From positions 1 to 64,000 of the forward strand of contig NZ_AQOR01000008.1 in assembly GCF_009846755.1 (NCBI RefSeq): a DNA stretch of 64,000 bases, written 5' to 3'. The notes under the pieces are model-generated. The model saw only the letters and a list, made by a program, of their open reading frames with translations, had not been told where the DNA came from and searched no databases. Positions 7,667 to 16,697 of the stretch are shown here, piece by piece; positions within the stretch are counted from its first letter, which is position 1; each line of letters starts with the position of its first letter. Both the position numbers and the translations under genes were made by a program. The stretch is from Alcanivorax sp. S71-1-4. Its GTDB lineage: Bacteria; Pseudomonadota; Gammaproteobacteria; Pseudomonadales; Alcanivoracaceae.

Positions 7667-9823
7667 TCAGTCAAGCGGGATCACCTGACGGGCCACGTCG
7701 ACCTTCTGGAACAGCCAGTCGTGCAGGCCATCGAAGGCCAGTGGCAGGAACGCCACGATCAGCAGCGCGGAGAGCATCACCGCGATGGGCAGCAGGTATT
7801 TCTCGTAACGGGCCCAGAAACTGCCATGGGTGACCTTGGCGTTTTCCACCTCGTCGTCGCCGACCACCTGCCGTGTCAATAGATGGTTCAGCGCCACGGG
7901 CGGCGTCAGGTAACCCAGCTCAAAGGCCACCAGCGTCACCATCCAGAAGTGCAGCGGGGCGATGCCGTTGTTAAAGGCGATCTGGGCAATGGTCGCGTTC
8001 ACCAGGATCACGGCGCCGTAGGGGTCCATGAACATGCCGATCAGCACCAGTGTCACGACCAGCAGGCCCATGGCCAGCCAGATGGACGGGAAGGTGGCCG
8101 GCAGGGCTTCCATCACGCCAGTGCGCTCGACGATGCCGCCGACGCTCACCGACAGGGCCATCAGCATCAGCAGGGCGCCGATATGGCCGGTGGTCTCATT
8201 GGTGGCGCTGCGCAGCGCGTGTTCAAAGGTCTTCGGACGCTCGATGCCGTCTTCTGCGGCAGCACGGATGTTTTCTTCCCGCTTCGCCTTGCCGACGATC
8301 AGGTATTCATAGATCAGAATGGCCAGCAGCACGACGGGCAGGATGATCGGCGCGGAGAATTCATCCAGACGACGATCCAGCACGAAGCGGAAGAACAGCA
8401 CAACCAGGGCGATCATGATCACGTATGGCACGATCGGTTTCAGCAGCTTGATGCTGGCCGGCAGTGCCTGGCCAAACGGTGCGATGCGGGCCGGTTCCTT
8501 GCGGGCGAACTGCGAATACATAAAGAACAGGAACGCGGTCAGGAAGAAGATCTTCAGGCCGGAGTTGAACAGCTCGGCGGTGGTTACTGCATTGTTCAGG
8601 GCAGCGATGATCACCACCAGCAGGCAGGGCCGCAACACCACACCCATGGAGCCGGACATCGCGGTGGTGGCCAGCGCCATCTGTGGCCGTGCACCCGCAC
8701 GCATCAGTTCGCTGTAGATCACCGCACCGGCCGCGATCACGAAGATACCGGAGGCGCCGGTGTAGGCGGTCGGTACCGCCGTCACGATCAGCACGACGAA
8801 GCAGAGCAGTTCCGGTGACATGTTCCAGGGACGGAAGACGTTGAACACCAGCTGTGCCAGACGGGTCTGCTTGAGCATCATCCCGATCCAGATATACAGC
8901 GCCAGGTTCAGGAACAGGGTGGAGAGCTCCATCATCATGCCCAGGTACACGCTGATGCCGTGGTAGTAGCCGTCGAGCATGAAGCGGGTGCCGGCGGTAA
9001 GGCACATGAAGGTGTACAGCGGAATGGTCAGCGGTGCCTTGCCCCAGGAGCCTCCCGGTTCCATGTCTTTCGGCGGGCGCACCAGTTGCCAGATGTTGAT
9101 CGCGGCCAGCAGGCCGAAACCGGCGATCCAGAATACGTGCAGGTAGAAATGGTTGACCTGAATGCCGTCAGCCATGCTGATCATCTCGCGCTCGCGGTAG
9201 ATGATCGCGGAGACCATCAGCATCACATTGGCGACCAACTGGGCCGTGACGGAGACATAGTGGTCACGTGTGGTGCGCATCGGACGCAGGCAGATGTGAT
9301 GCCGGGTCAGGGTGGCGGTGGCGGCACAGATCAGCAGCAGCAGGCACAGCAACAGGCGCTTGTAGCCGCCGAGCTCGGTGACGGCCATGGCAACGGTGGT
9401 TTCCACACTGCGGAACGCCATGACGGCCGGGGTGATACGCGACTGTACCCGCTCATAACGTTCCCAGCGGCCTTCGCACACTTCCTGGGAGCGCTCCAGC
9501 GACCGGCGAATGGCGTCCTCGTCGATATCCGTCCCGAGCAGGCCGGCCAGCGGATCATCCGCCGCGTTCGCCTCGCGCTCGGCGATGGTCCGGGCGACAT
9601 CCGCCTCGATGTCCCGATTGCGTTCACAGGTGGGTTCGCTCTGGTTGGCACGCAACAGGAAGTATTCCTGCCAGGTGTTTTCACCGATTTTAAGCAACTG
9701 CGAGTGAATGATTTCGCCGGAGGCGAGGAAAATGGTGATTAACAGGATCACCAGAGTGGGTAATGACGAAATCCATTCACCAATCGAGCGATTGGCGATC
9801 CTGAAGCGCGATGTTGTTTCCAT
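7667..9823 (-). CDS. TRAP transporter fused permease (DctQ-like region plus DctM), copy 2
   Basis: The 718 residues are the same length as copy 1 and aligned throughout by eye: the same ANRSIGEWISSLPTLVILLI start, the same C66 and C116 pair, the same GASGIFVIAAGAVIY core and the same FELGYLTPPVALNHLL end. Differences cluster in the soluble N-terminal segment and the loop near residues 510-530 (VGKAKREENIRAAAEDG versus TPRARREAHAEEDRAEG). It encodes the energised membrane unit of a TRAP uptake system and presumably accepts substrate from one of the nearby binding proteins. It has its own terminator hairpins and is separated from the binding-protein operon upstream by another terminator. Confidence 0.85.
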   Translation of the reverse strand: METTSRFRIANRSIGEWISSLPTLVILLITIFLASGEIIHSQLLKIGENTWQEYFLLRANQSEPTCERNRDIEADVARTIAEREANAADDPLAGLLGTDIDEDAIRRSLERSQEVCEGRWERYERVQSRITPAVMAFRSVETTVAMAVTELGGYKRLLLCLLLLICAATATLTRHHICLRPMRTTRDHYVSVTAQLVANVMLMVSAIIYREREMISMADGIQVNHFYLHVFWIAGFGLLAAINIWQLVRPPKDMEPGGSWGKAPLTIPLYTFMCLTAGTRFMLDGYYHGISVYLGMMMELSTLFLNLALYIWIGMMLKQTRLAQLVFNVFRPWNMSPELLCFVVLIVTAVPTAYTGASGIFVIAAGAVIYSELMRAGARPQMALATTAMSGSMGVVLRPCLLVVIIAALNNAVTTAELFNSGLKIFFLTAFLFFMYSQFARKEPARIAPFGQALPASIKLLKPIVPYVIMIALVVLFFRFVLDRRLDEFSAPIILPVVLLAILIYEYLIVGKAKREENIRAAAEDGIERPKTFEHALRSATNETTGHIGALLMLMALSVSVGGIVERTGVMEALPATFPSIWLAMGLLVVTLVLIGMFMDPYGAVILVNATIAQIAFNNGIAPLHFWMVTLVAFELGYLTPPVALNHLLTRQVVGDDEVENAKVTHGSFWARYEKYLLPIAVMLSALLIVAFLPLAFDGLHDWLFQKVDVARQVIPLD

Positions 9824-10030
9824 TGGTCACCCGGTTGTTGTTATGCGACGAACGCCAGGGGCGCGATATCGCTCCGTCCACTGAAATGCCGGTGCCAAAA
9901 GAGCCATAGTCCTGCGGGCGTGCGCCGATGTCGTTGTCATTCTGGGTGCGCAACACAACCAATCTGACCGCAGAAGCCTGATGAGCAGCCGGCCGTTAAA
10001 ACAAACGCCTTTCCGGGGCGCTGATACGAC

Positions 10031-10054
10031 AAAAGCGGGGCGTTGCGGCCCCGC
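10031..10054 (-). terminator. Rho-independent terminator of the binding-protein operon
   Basis: GCGGGGC pairs with GCCCCGC around a 6-base loop and is followed on the reverse strand by TTTTG. It lies 40 bases past the stop at 10094. Confidence 0.75.
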
Positions 10055-10093
10055 CTGAGTATTGCCTGTCTTATCCGGTATGGTCGCCGGTCT

Positions 10094-11113
10094 TTACTCG
10101 CGCTGGTCGCTGCACTCGGCGCGGGCGGCATCGAGGCGGCAACGGATATTGCGCAGCAGCGACATCATATCCTTGTTATAGATGCCTTGCTCGGTCAGTT
10201 CGATCCGGGCATCGCGCATCATTTCGTCGTAACGCAACTTGTCCTGGTCGGCGATCTCGATCCACCACTTGTCCTCAATCTCGTTGTTGGCGCTGTTGAT
10301 GATGCGCATCGCACGATCAAATACCGAGTTGAAGAAGTAGCTGCGCGACCAGGCGGCGAACTCGCTGTCGAACTTGTTATGCCGGGCAATGACCTGAAGG
10401 GTCAGCTGGCCGAGCACATAATCCACGATCCCGCCGTTGGGTTCCATCCCTTTATAGAGTTCCAGGGCGCTGTAGGCCATGACCGGTGCGAAGCAGATAT
10501 CCACGCTATGGTTATTGAAGCGGCCGGCAAAATTGGTTATGTCCGACATGACCGGGGACATGCCGACGCTGGCGGCCATCTTGCCCTGGGCCGCGTCATA
10601 CTCCATGACCGCGATGGACTTGCCCGCCAGGGCGTTGACGTTGTTGATCGCCTGGTCTTTCACGAACAGGTAGGCCGCACCCATCGGGGCGATCCCCATT
10701 ACCTCATAGGAGCCGCTGCGCAGGTTCGGGGTGATGCGCGGGCTTTCGCTGGCCAGCACCTGGACCACGGTGCGCAGGGCGTCGTAGTTCGGAATGGCCC
10801 CGATGGAATCCAGGCTGCCGGTGTAACTGTTGAACTGGCGACCGCGGATGCCGGTGATCGCGGCGGCGTCGCACTGGCCGGCCTTGAGGTCTTCGGCGGC
10901 AATGTTCTCGTCGGTGTAGGCCTTCAGTTCGAGGTCGTACCCCTGCTCGATGGCAGCGGTCCTGTAGTCCCGCATGATGTTGTACATGTCACCGGAGGTG
11001 CCGATGATGTCGAACACGCAGAGGGTGCGTTTTTCGGCCGAGATGGCCGGGGCGGATACGCCGAGCAGCAGGGACGAGGCCGCCGCCGCGATAAGAGCTT
11101 TACCGTAACGCAT
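10094..11113 (-). CDS. TRAP-associated periplasmic solute-binding protein (AdeT1/2-like family), copy 1
   Basis: 339 residues with a Sec signal peptide (KALIAAAASSLLLGVSAPAISA, cut after about residue 25). The mature protein has the family pattern LCVFDIIG, DLKAGQCDAAAITGIRGRQFN, YTGSLDSIGA, MGAAYLFVKD, FNNHSVDICFAPVMAYSALELYKG, and a C-terminal cysteine pair in RNIRCRLDAARAEC. From memory this resembles the AdeT1/2-type putative solute-binding family, which has been linked in name to efflux; here the neighbourhood argues for TRAP uptake. I chose ATG 11113 (GGAGAC upstream, signal peptide follows). The gene follows the TatT-like lipoprotein gene with a 65-base gap. Confidence 0.75.
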   Translation of the reverse strand: MRYGKALIAAAASSLLLGVSAPAISAEKRTLCVFDIIGTSGDMYNIMRDYRTAAIEQGYDLELKAYTDENIAAEDLKAGQCDAAAITGIRGRQFNSYTGSLDSIGAIPNYDALRTVVQVLASESPRITPNLRSGSYEVMGIAPMGAAYLFVKDQAINNVNALAGKSIAVMEYDAAQGKMAASVGMSPVMSDITNFAGRFNNHSVDICFAPVMAYSALELYKGMEPNGGIVDYVLGQLTLQVIARHNKFDSEFAAWSRSYFFNSVFDRAMRIINSANNEIEDKWWIEIADQDKLRYDEMMRDARIELTEQGIYNKDMMSLLRNIRCRLDAARAECSDQRE

Positions 11114-11178
11114 GATGCTGTCTCCGTTGTACTGCCTGTCCATGGCCGGTGCCCGCAGCGGGGCACCAGCCTGCCGGG

Positions 11179-12204
11179 TCACAGTAGGTCGTCGATATTG
11201 ATGGTGGATTCAGAAGACTTGCGGGTGTCGTCCCAGAAGGTCCCCAGGTTGCCGTAGGGGGTCCGTTTGCCGGTGGCTTCAGTCCACATGCGGTCGGAAA
11301 TACCCTTGATCAGCATGCCGGCGATCGAATCGATCATGGCGTAGTTGGGGTCGAGGTTCTTGTCGTTGTTGGCGAACTCGCGAATGGCACGGCGGACCCG
11401 CTGGTCATCCCCGACGCTGTAGGCGGAGATAGCGTACAGGGCGCTCGGCAGGCGCACGCCCTGTTCAAAGCCCAGGCGCGTGGCGCGTTCAAGCTCGGCC
11501 CAGGCGTCGGCGTTAGCCGGTTTCAGCATCGGCAGGATATTCCACAGGGCGGCACGGCCACCCCGGGGCACGCCCCACCATTTCTCGTTGTCCAGGCAGG
11601 CCAGGCCGCGCTCGACCTTGGCCGCCACATCGCGTGGCACGCCCACGGCGGTATCGGCAGTGGCATCGTTGAGCAGCGACTGGACGCCGCTGATCTGGCC
11701 GATCATCCATACCAGTTCGTCAAAGTCACTGCGCAGGCGCGGGCACTTGCCGTTGTCGGCTTCGCCGAATTCGACGAAGGAGCGGCGGTAGGCCTCGTAC
11801 TGACGGCGGGCGGAGATCTCGGCCAGTTCTTTCTGTCTGGAACGGGCGTCCTGTGCTTCATTGACACGGCCTTCCTTGACCGCGCGCATGTAGCGCAGCT
11901 CTTCTTCGAGTGCCATGGATTCGGTACAGGTGGCGGCCACGGTGTAAACCAGTGTGGCGAGTTTGTCGGGGTCGGAGCCTACGGATTCGAATGACAGCAG
12001 CAGCGGGGTGAGTGCCTCGCCGGTGGCACAGGCCATGCCGACGTCCTGATAGGTCATGAGGTAGGGCACCATTTCTGCGCGCCCGTAACTGACCAGCACA
12101 TCGCCGGTGGTCTTGTAGACCATCCCGCACCCCGGTAAGGCGGCCAAAGCGGCGCCCAGAGCTGCGACGCGGCAGGCACCGCGAACGCGAAAACGGAACT
12201 TCAT
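11179..12204 (-). CDS. TatT-like TRAP-associated helical lipoprotein
   Basis: 341 residues. A signal peptide ends in lipobox LPGC, so C26 should be lipidated. The remainder is almost wholly helical with TPR-like spacing (for example AWAELERATRLGFEQGVRLPSALYAISAYSV) and ends FWDDTRKSSESTINIDDLL. This fits the TRAP transporter T-component (TatT) family of TPR lipoproteins that partner periplasmic binding proteins, although I infer this from architecture and context rather than a decisive motif. It is first in an operon with the binding protein at 10094-11113 and divergent from the UbiB-like kinase. GGAG lies 9 bases before the ATG. Confidence 0.6.
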   Translation of the reverse strand: MKFRFRVRGACRVAALGAALAALPGCGMVYKTTGDVLVSYGRAEMVPYLMTYQDVGMACATGEALTPLLLSFESVGSDPDKLATLVYTVAATCTESMALEEELRYMRAVKEGRVNEAQDARSRQKELAEISARRQYEAYRRSFVEFGEADNGKCPRLRSDFDELVWMIGQISGVQSLLNDATADTAVGVPRDVAAKVERGLACLDNEKWWGVPRGGRAALWNILPMLKPANADAWAELERATRLGFEQGVRLPSALYAISAYSVGDDQRVRRAIREFANNDKNLDPNYAMIDSIAGMLIKGISDRMWTEATGKRTPYGNLGTFWDDTRKSSESTINIDDLL

Positions 12205-12454
12205 ACTGCGTTCTCCATCAATTGCATAATTATTGTTCTTCCGCTCGGTCGGACGATGCGCGCAACGCCCGCCGATAATGTCAGGCCAACACTACCGAAG
12301 CACGAAAATTGGCACAAGCGCCGATTACAAAAAGTAAGGCAAGTCATTACAAATACTTGTGTTGAGTTATCATTGCCGCAACGCTGGCCGGAAGTGATCA
12401 TTGATCACACGCAGGTGGGCATTTGTTCCACTCGAACACAGGATGGTTCCGGGG

Positions 12455-13801
12455 ATGAGAAAATATACTGAGGTTGAGCAGCGACGTGCACGCATGGCCG
12501 GTCGGCGTGCCGGGCTTTTATTGGCCGAAGATACCGCGCGCGGCGGCTTGAGAGTCTTGCAAACTGCGTCGGTTCTTGCTCGCACCGGGGCCGGCTGGTT
12601 GCTCGGCCGACGGCCATCCCTGCCGGTGCTGCTGCGCGAAACATTCGAGTCACTGGGTACCACCTATATCAAACTGGGGCAGTTCATTGCCAGTTCGCCG
12701 TCGCTGTTCCCGGATGAGTATGTCGAGGAGTTCCAGAAGTGCCTCGACAAGACACCGGCACTGCCTTTCCGCTTTATCCGCGACACGGTGGAGGCAGAGC
12801 TTGGCCGGCCGCTGGAGGACGTCTACGCCTGGGTGGACCCGCAACCGCTGGCCTCGGCCTCTATTGCCCAGGTGCACGCCGCACGCCTGCACAATGGCGA
12901 CGACGTGGTCATCAAGGTGCAGAAACCGAATGTGCGCAATGTCCTGCTGACCGATTTCAACTTTCTCTATTTTGCGGCGCGGGTGGTCGAGATGTTGACG
13001 CCGGGCCTGTCGCGGTCGGCGGTGTCCGGTGTGGTGGAGGAACTGCAGGGCTCGATGCTGGAGGAATGTGATTTCCGGCAGGAGGCGGACAACCTTGAAC
13101 GCTTCAACGAGTTTCTCAACATGACGCAGAATACCCGTGCCGTGGCGCCGACACCGTACCGGGAATTTTCCACTGCGCGGGTGCTCACCATGGAGCGCTT
13201 CTTCGGCGTGCCGCTGACTAACCTGGAAATATTGCGCCAGCATGTGCCGGACCCGGCGGAAACCCTGATCACGGCGCTCAACACCTGGTTCTCCAGCCTG
13301 ATGCTGTGCGATTTCTTCCACGCCGATGTACACGCCGGCAACCTGATGCTGCTACGCGATGGCCGTATCGGCTTTATCGATTTCGGCATGGTCGGGCACA
13401 TGCGAAAGGAGACCTGGGAAGCAATGGCCCGGTTTTTCGACGGCATCGGCCGCGGTGATCACCGGCTGGTCGCCGAAGCGATGGCCACCATCGGCATGAC
13501 CCGTGAAAAGGTGGATGTGGATGCTCTGGCGCGTGACATCGAACGCTTCCAGGACAAGCTCGCCAATCTGGACCCGACCAGCCTGCTGGAAGGGGGGCGC
13601 CATGATCGTGAGGTCAATCGCCTGTTGCTCGACATCGTGCATATCGGCGAGCACCACGGCATCCGCTTCCCACGCGAGTTTGCCTTGCTGCTGAAGCAGT
13701 TTCTGTACTTTGATCGTTATGTGCAGGCGCTGGCGCCGGAACTGGACATGTTTGCCGACACGCGGGTGGATATCTTCGCGACGCTGGACCAGTTGCATTG
13801 A
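12455..13801 (+). CDS. ABC1/AarF/UbiB family atypical kinase
   Basis: 448 residues. It has the hallmark KxGQ motif in TTYIKLGQFIASSPSLFPDEY, an alanine-rich nucleotide loop PLASASIAQVHAA, VVIKVQKPNV with the ATP lysine, a catalytic DFFHADVHAGNLML, and a metal-binding IGFIDFGMVG. Members are atypical kinases or ATPases linked to quinone and lipid metabolism. True UbiB has two C-terminal membrane helices, which are not evident here, so it is more likely an ADCK-like paralogue than UbiB. I chose ATG 12455 (GGGG upstream); a GTG- or ATG-extended frame begins at 12401. A palindromic repeat begins 17 bases after the stop. Confidence 0.8.
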   Translation: MRKYTEVEQRRARMAGRRAGLLLAEDTARGGLRVLQTASVLARTGAGWLLGRRPSLPVLLRETFESLGTTYIKLGQFIASSPSLFPDEYVEEFQKCLDKTPALPFRFIRDTVEAELGRPLEDVYAWVDPQPLASASIAQVHAARLHNGDDVVIKVQKPNVRNVLLTDFNFLYFAARVVEMLTPGLSRSAVSGVVEELQGSMLEECDFRQEADNLERFNEFLNMTQNTRAVAPTPYREFSTARVLTMERFFGVPLTNLEILRQHVPDPAETLITALNTWFSSLMLCDFFHADVHAGNLMLLRDGRIGFIDFGMVGHMRKETWEAMARFFDGIGRGDHRLVAEAMATIGMTREKVDVDALARDIERFQDKLANLDPTSLLEGGRHDREVNRLLLDIVHIGEHHGIRFPREFALLLKQFLYFDRYVQALAPELDMFADTRVDIFATLDQLH

Positions 13802-13817
13802 GCGGGCTGGTGGGGGC

Positions 13818-13984
13818 TAGGGTGGGTAGAGCCAAAGGCGAACCCCACCATGTCCATGCAGCGCACTGCTCGCACAGAATCATCGAAACTACCCACCTCC
13901 CAAGCCGGGTGATTTCGATGATTTTGCAGGAGTGATTAACGGGCATGGACACGGTGGGTTTCGCCTTTGGCTCAACCCACCCTA
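13818..13984. repeat. 167-bp palindromic repeat element, copy A
   Basis: The left arm (13818-13859, TAGGGTGGGTAGAGCCAAAG...) and right arm (13943-13984) are inverted repeats of about 42 bases with few mismatches, separated by about 83 bases. A related copy lies at 33481-33645, with fragments at 44363 and 52809. No coding capacity is visible. It resembles a MITE or other small non-autonomous element, inserted between convergent genes. Confidence 0.8.
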
Positions 13985-13988
13985 CGCA

Positions 13989-15152
13989 TCATTCAACCGG
14001 GTTCGTGCATTCCGAGCGTGAGGGCTCAACCGTGCAGCGAATGCGCCGTTGCAGGGTAAGCATCTCGGCACTGTAGTAGCCTTCGTCACGCAACTGGATG
14101 CGCGCATCCTGCATCATGGTTTCGTATTCCTGCTTGTCTTCGTCCGGAATGCTGACCCACCAGTGGTCCGGGACCTTGTCGGCTTCTTCCTGCAATCGGG
14201 CCATGATCTCCTCATAGCCTTCGAAGAATGCCTCGCGCACCAGTTGCGCCACTTCCGCCGGGAACTTGTCTTCCCTGCCGATCAGCTGCATGGTGATCTG
14301 CGCCAGTGGATAGTCAATGATGCCACCGTGCTCGCCGAGCCCCTTGTACAGTTCCAGCACTTCATAAGCCACCAGCGGGGCCGGCAGTACATCGACACTG
14401 CCGTTGTTGAACTTGGTCGGTGCGCTGACGATATCCGACGCCACCGGCGTGGCGCCGATCTGCGCCACCATGCGGGCCTGGGTCGGATCATAATCCAGCA
14501 CCGGCACACGCTTGCCGGCGGCTTTGGCCAGCGAATTGATCTTGCGGTCGTTGACGAACACATAGGCGGCGCCACCGGGGGCGATGCCCATGACGGTATA
14601 GCCGTGGGTGGTCATCCGGTCCGCCAGGCGCGGGTCGACCAGCACCTGCAGCAGCATGCGCATGTGCTCGTCAGTGGGCAGGCCGCCGACGGAATCGATG
14701 GTGCCGGTGAACTGGTTGAACAGTCGCGCACGCAGGCCGGTCATCAGGGCCGCTTCGCAGCGGCCGGATTTCAGCTCTTCCACCATCACGCCTTCGTTGG
14801 TGTAGACCTCCAGCTGGATATCCACGCCATACTCCAGCAGGCGCAACCGCTGGTCCTGTGCGGCCATGAAAATCGGCCCGGCGCGGCCGGCGATATCCCA
14901 GATGCAGACAGTGCGGCGCAGCGGTTCGGCGGGGGAGAAGCCCGTCAGCCGTTGCATCGCACGGATGCGTTCGTCCACGCTCTTCGACGTGTCATAAACA
15001 ATCGTCCGCAACTGGCTGACCAGTTCCGGTGTCAGGTTCACACCAGGGGCGACGCGGGCCAGCTCGGCCTGCTGGGCGGCGGTGAGGGTCACGTCGGCAT
15101 TGGCCAGCGCGCTGCCGCACAACAGCATCAGACAGAACAGCAATTGCTTCAT
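13989..15152 (-). CDS. TRAP-associated periplasmic solute-binding protein (AdeT1/2-like), copy 2
   Basis: 387 residues with a signal peptide (LLFCLMLLCGSALANA). Compared with the copy at 10094 it has an extra N-terminal helical region of about 50 residues (LTAAQQAELARVAPGVNLTPELV...), then the shared family pattern: TVCIWDIAGRAGPIF, LKSGRCEAALMTGLRARLFN, GGAAYVFVND, KFNNGSVDVLPAPLVAYEVLELYKGLG, and C-terminal RRIRCTVEPSRSEC. AGGA precedes the ATG. Only 4 bases separate its stop from repeat copy A. It should deliver solute to one of the two fused permeases. Confidence 0.75.
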   Translation of the reverse strand: MKQLLFCLMLLCGSALANADVTLTAAQQAELARVAPGVNLTPELVSQLRTIVYDTSKSVDERIRAMQRLTGFSPAEPLRRTVCIWDIAGRAGPIFMAAQDQRLRLLEYGVDIQLEVYTNEGVMVEELKSGRCEAALMTGLRARLFNQFTGTIDSVGGLPTDEHMRMLLQVLVDPRLADRMTTHGYTVMGIAPGGAAYVFVNDRKINSLAKAAGKRVPVLDYDPTQARMVAQIGATPVASDIVSAPTKFNNGSVDVLPAPLVAYEVLELYKGLGEHGGIIDYPLAQITMQLIGREDKFPAEVAQLVREAFFEGYEEIMARLQEEADKVPDHWWVSIPDEDKQEYETMMQDARIQLRDEGYYSAEMLTLQRRIRCTVEPSRSECTNPVE

Positions 15153-15180
15153 GTTTTTTCCTGATAGTTGCTATTTTTTA

Positions 15181-15233
15181 GCTGCGAGCAATGAGACAGG
15201 GCCTTTAACTCGCGTCTCGAGGCTCGCAGTCCA
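15181..15233. repeat. Inverted CTGCGAGC/GCTCGCAG hairpin in the gap between binding-protein genes
   Basis: CTGCGAGC (15182-15189) pairs with GCTCGCAG near 15222-15229. The segment TGCGAGCAATGAGACAGGGC is closely matched by TGCGAGCAATGAGGCGGGGC near 20271, suggesting a second small dispersed repeat. It could end the transcript from 16427, although no T-run follows on that strand. Confidence 0.35.
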
Positions 15234-15242
15234 CAGCTTTTT

Positions 15243-16427
15243 TTATTCCTTCGGATTGGCACATTCCGAGCTGTCCGGTTCAATGCGGCAGCGGATGCGC
15301 ATTTGCAGGTGCAGCATTTCCGGGTGGTAATACCCGAGGTTGCGCAGTTCGATACGGGCGTCCTGCATCATGGTGTCGTATTCCTGCTTGTCTTCGGCCG
15401 GAATCTGCACCATCCATTTCTCCGGAATGCGGGATTCCTCGTTATGAATGAATTCCATGATGGCGTCGTAGCGTTCGTTGGCGGCCTCGCGCACCAGCTG
15501 CGCGATTTCGTTCGGGAATTTGGCGCGGTGGCCGACCAGTTGCATGCTGATCTGCGCCAGCGGGTAGTCGATGATGCCGCCGTCCGGTTCCAGGCCCTTG
15601 TAGAGTTCCAGCACCTGATAGGCAAGCAGCGGGGCCGCCAGTACATCCACGACCCCGTTGTTGAACATCCCGGGTGCGCGGGTAATGTCGGTGGATACCG
15701 GCGTGGCGCCGATGCCGGACACCATGCGTGCCTGCATCGGGTCAAAATCCAGTACCGCGACTTTCTTGCCCGCGGCCTTGGCCAGGCTGTTGATCTGTTT
15801 GTCGTTGACGAACACATAGGCGCCGCCGGCGGGGAACACACCCAGGACGACGTACTCGCCCTGTACCATGCGGCCGGCGTTGCTCGGGTGCGACACTACC
15901 TTGAGCAGGGTTTTCATGTGCTCATCGGTGGGCACGGCGCCGACGGCATCAATGGTGCCGGAAAAAGTATTGAACAGCCGCGCGCGCATGCCGCTCATCA
16001 GGGCGGCGTCGCACCGTCCGGCCTTGAGCTCGTCCACCATCACGCCTTCATTGGTGAACGGAATCATTTCCAGGTTGATGCCGTATTCCAGTGCGCGCAC
16101 GCGCTCGGCTTCGGCAATGGTAAACACCGGGCCGGCGCGGCCGGCGATATCCCAGATGCAGATCTTGAACGGGGTGCGCTGATCCGGCGGCAGGTCAGTG
16201 AGGCCGGAGAGGCGGCCGATGGCCTTGAGGCGGTCATCGACGCTCATGTTGGAACTGAGGGAAATTTCCCGCATCAACTCGATCAGCTCCGGCGTAATGT
16301 CCACGCCGGGGGCCAGTTGTTGCAGCATGGCCTGCTGTTCGGGTGTGAGGGACACCTCGTTTTCTGTTGCGGCGTGCAGGCCGGCCACAGTGAGAAACAG
16401 TGATAGCGCAATAATTATTTTTTTCAT
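15243..16427 (-). CDS. TRAP-associated periplasmic solute-binding protein (AdeT1/2-like), copy 3
   Basis: 394 residues with a signal peptide (KKIIIALSLFLTVAGLHA). It is closely related to the copy at 13989: the same N-terminal extension (SLTPEQQAMLQQLAPGVDITPEL), ICIWDIAGRAGPVF, LKAGRCDAALMSGMRARLFN, FNNGVVDVLAAPLLAYQVLELYKGLE and C-terminal MRIRCRIEPDSSEC. I chose ATG 16427 because the signal peptide follows directly and GGACGTGGGACC precedes it; the frame extends to 16535 without a signal peptide. Lower sequence match to copy 1 than to copy 2 suggests copies 2 and 3 duplicated most recently. Confidence 0.75.
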   Translation of the reverse strand: MKKIIIALSLFLTVAGLHAATENEVSLTPEQQAMLQQLAPGVDITPELIELMREISLSSNMSVDDRLKAIGRLSGLTDLPPDQRTPFKICIWDIAGRAGPVFTIAEAERVRALEYGINLEMIPFTNEGVMVDELKAGRCDAALMSGMRARLFNTFSGTIDAVGAVPTDEHMKTLLKVVSHPSNAGRMVQGEYVVLGVFPAGGAYVFVNDKQINSLAKAAGKKVAVLDFDPMQARMVSGIGATPVSTDITRAPGMFNNGVVDVLAAPLLAYQVLELYKGLEPDGGIIDYPLAQISMQLVGHRAKFPNEIAQLVREAANERYDAIMEFIHNEESRIPEKWMVQIPAEDKQEYDTMMQDARIELRNLGYYHPEMLHLQMRIRCRIEPDSSECANPKE

Positions 16428-16697
16428 GGTCCCACGTCCTTCATGGATAAGCAGGCCGCCCCTGGCAGCCTGGCGTCTGTCAGCATTCTGTCGCAGGGAC
16501 GATGGAAGCCGCCGTGCCATGACAGGCGCAGACACAAGAGGGCGCCGCGCGAGCTGACGTGAGTGTCATGTTCACTCTCGGGTTGTCAGAGGGGCTATGA
16601 CCTTGTGGCAAAAAAAAGCTGCTTAAAGGTCAACATTAAAAAAGTTAATGCGAGAGGGGAAGCGGGCCGGTGCGCGACGGCGACCGGCCGGAGGGTA

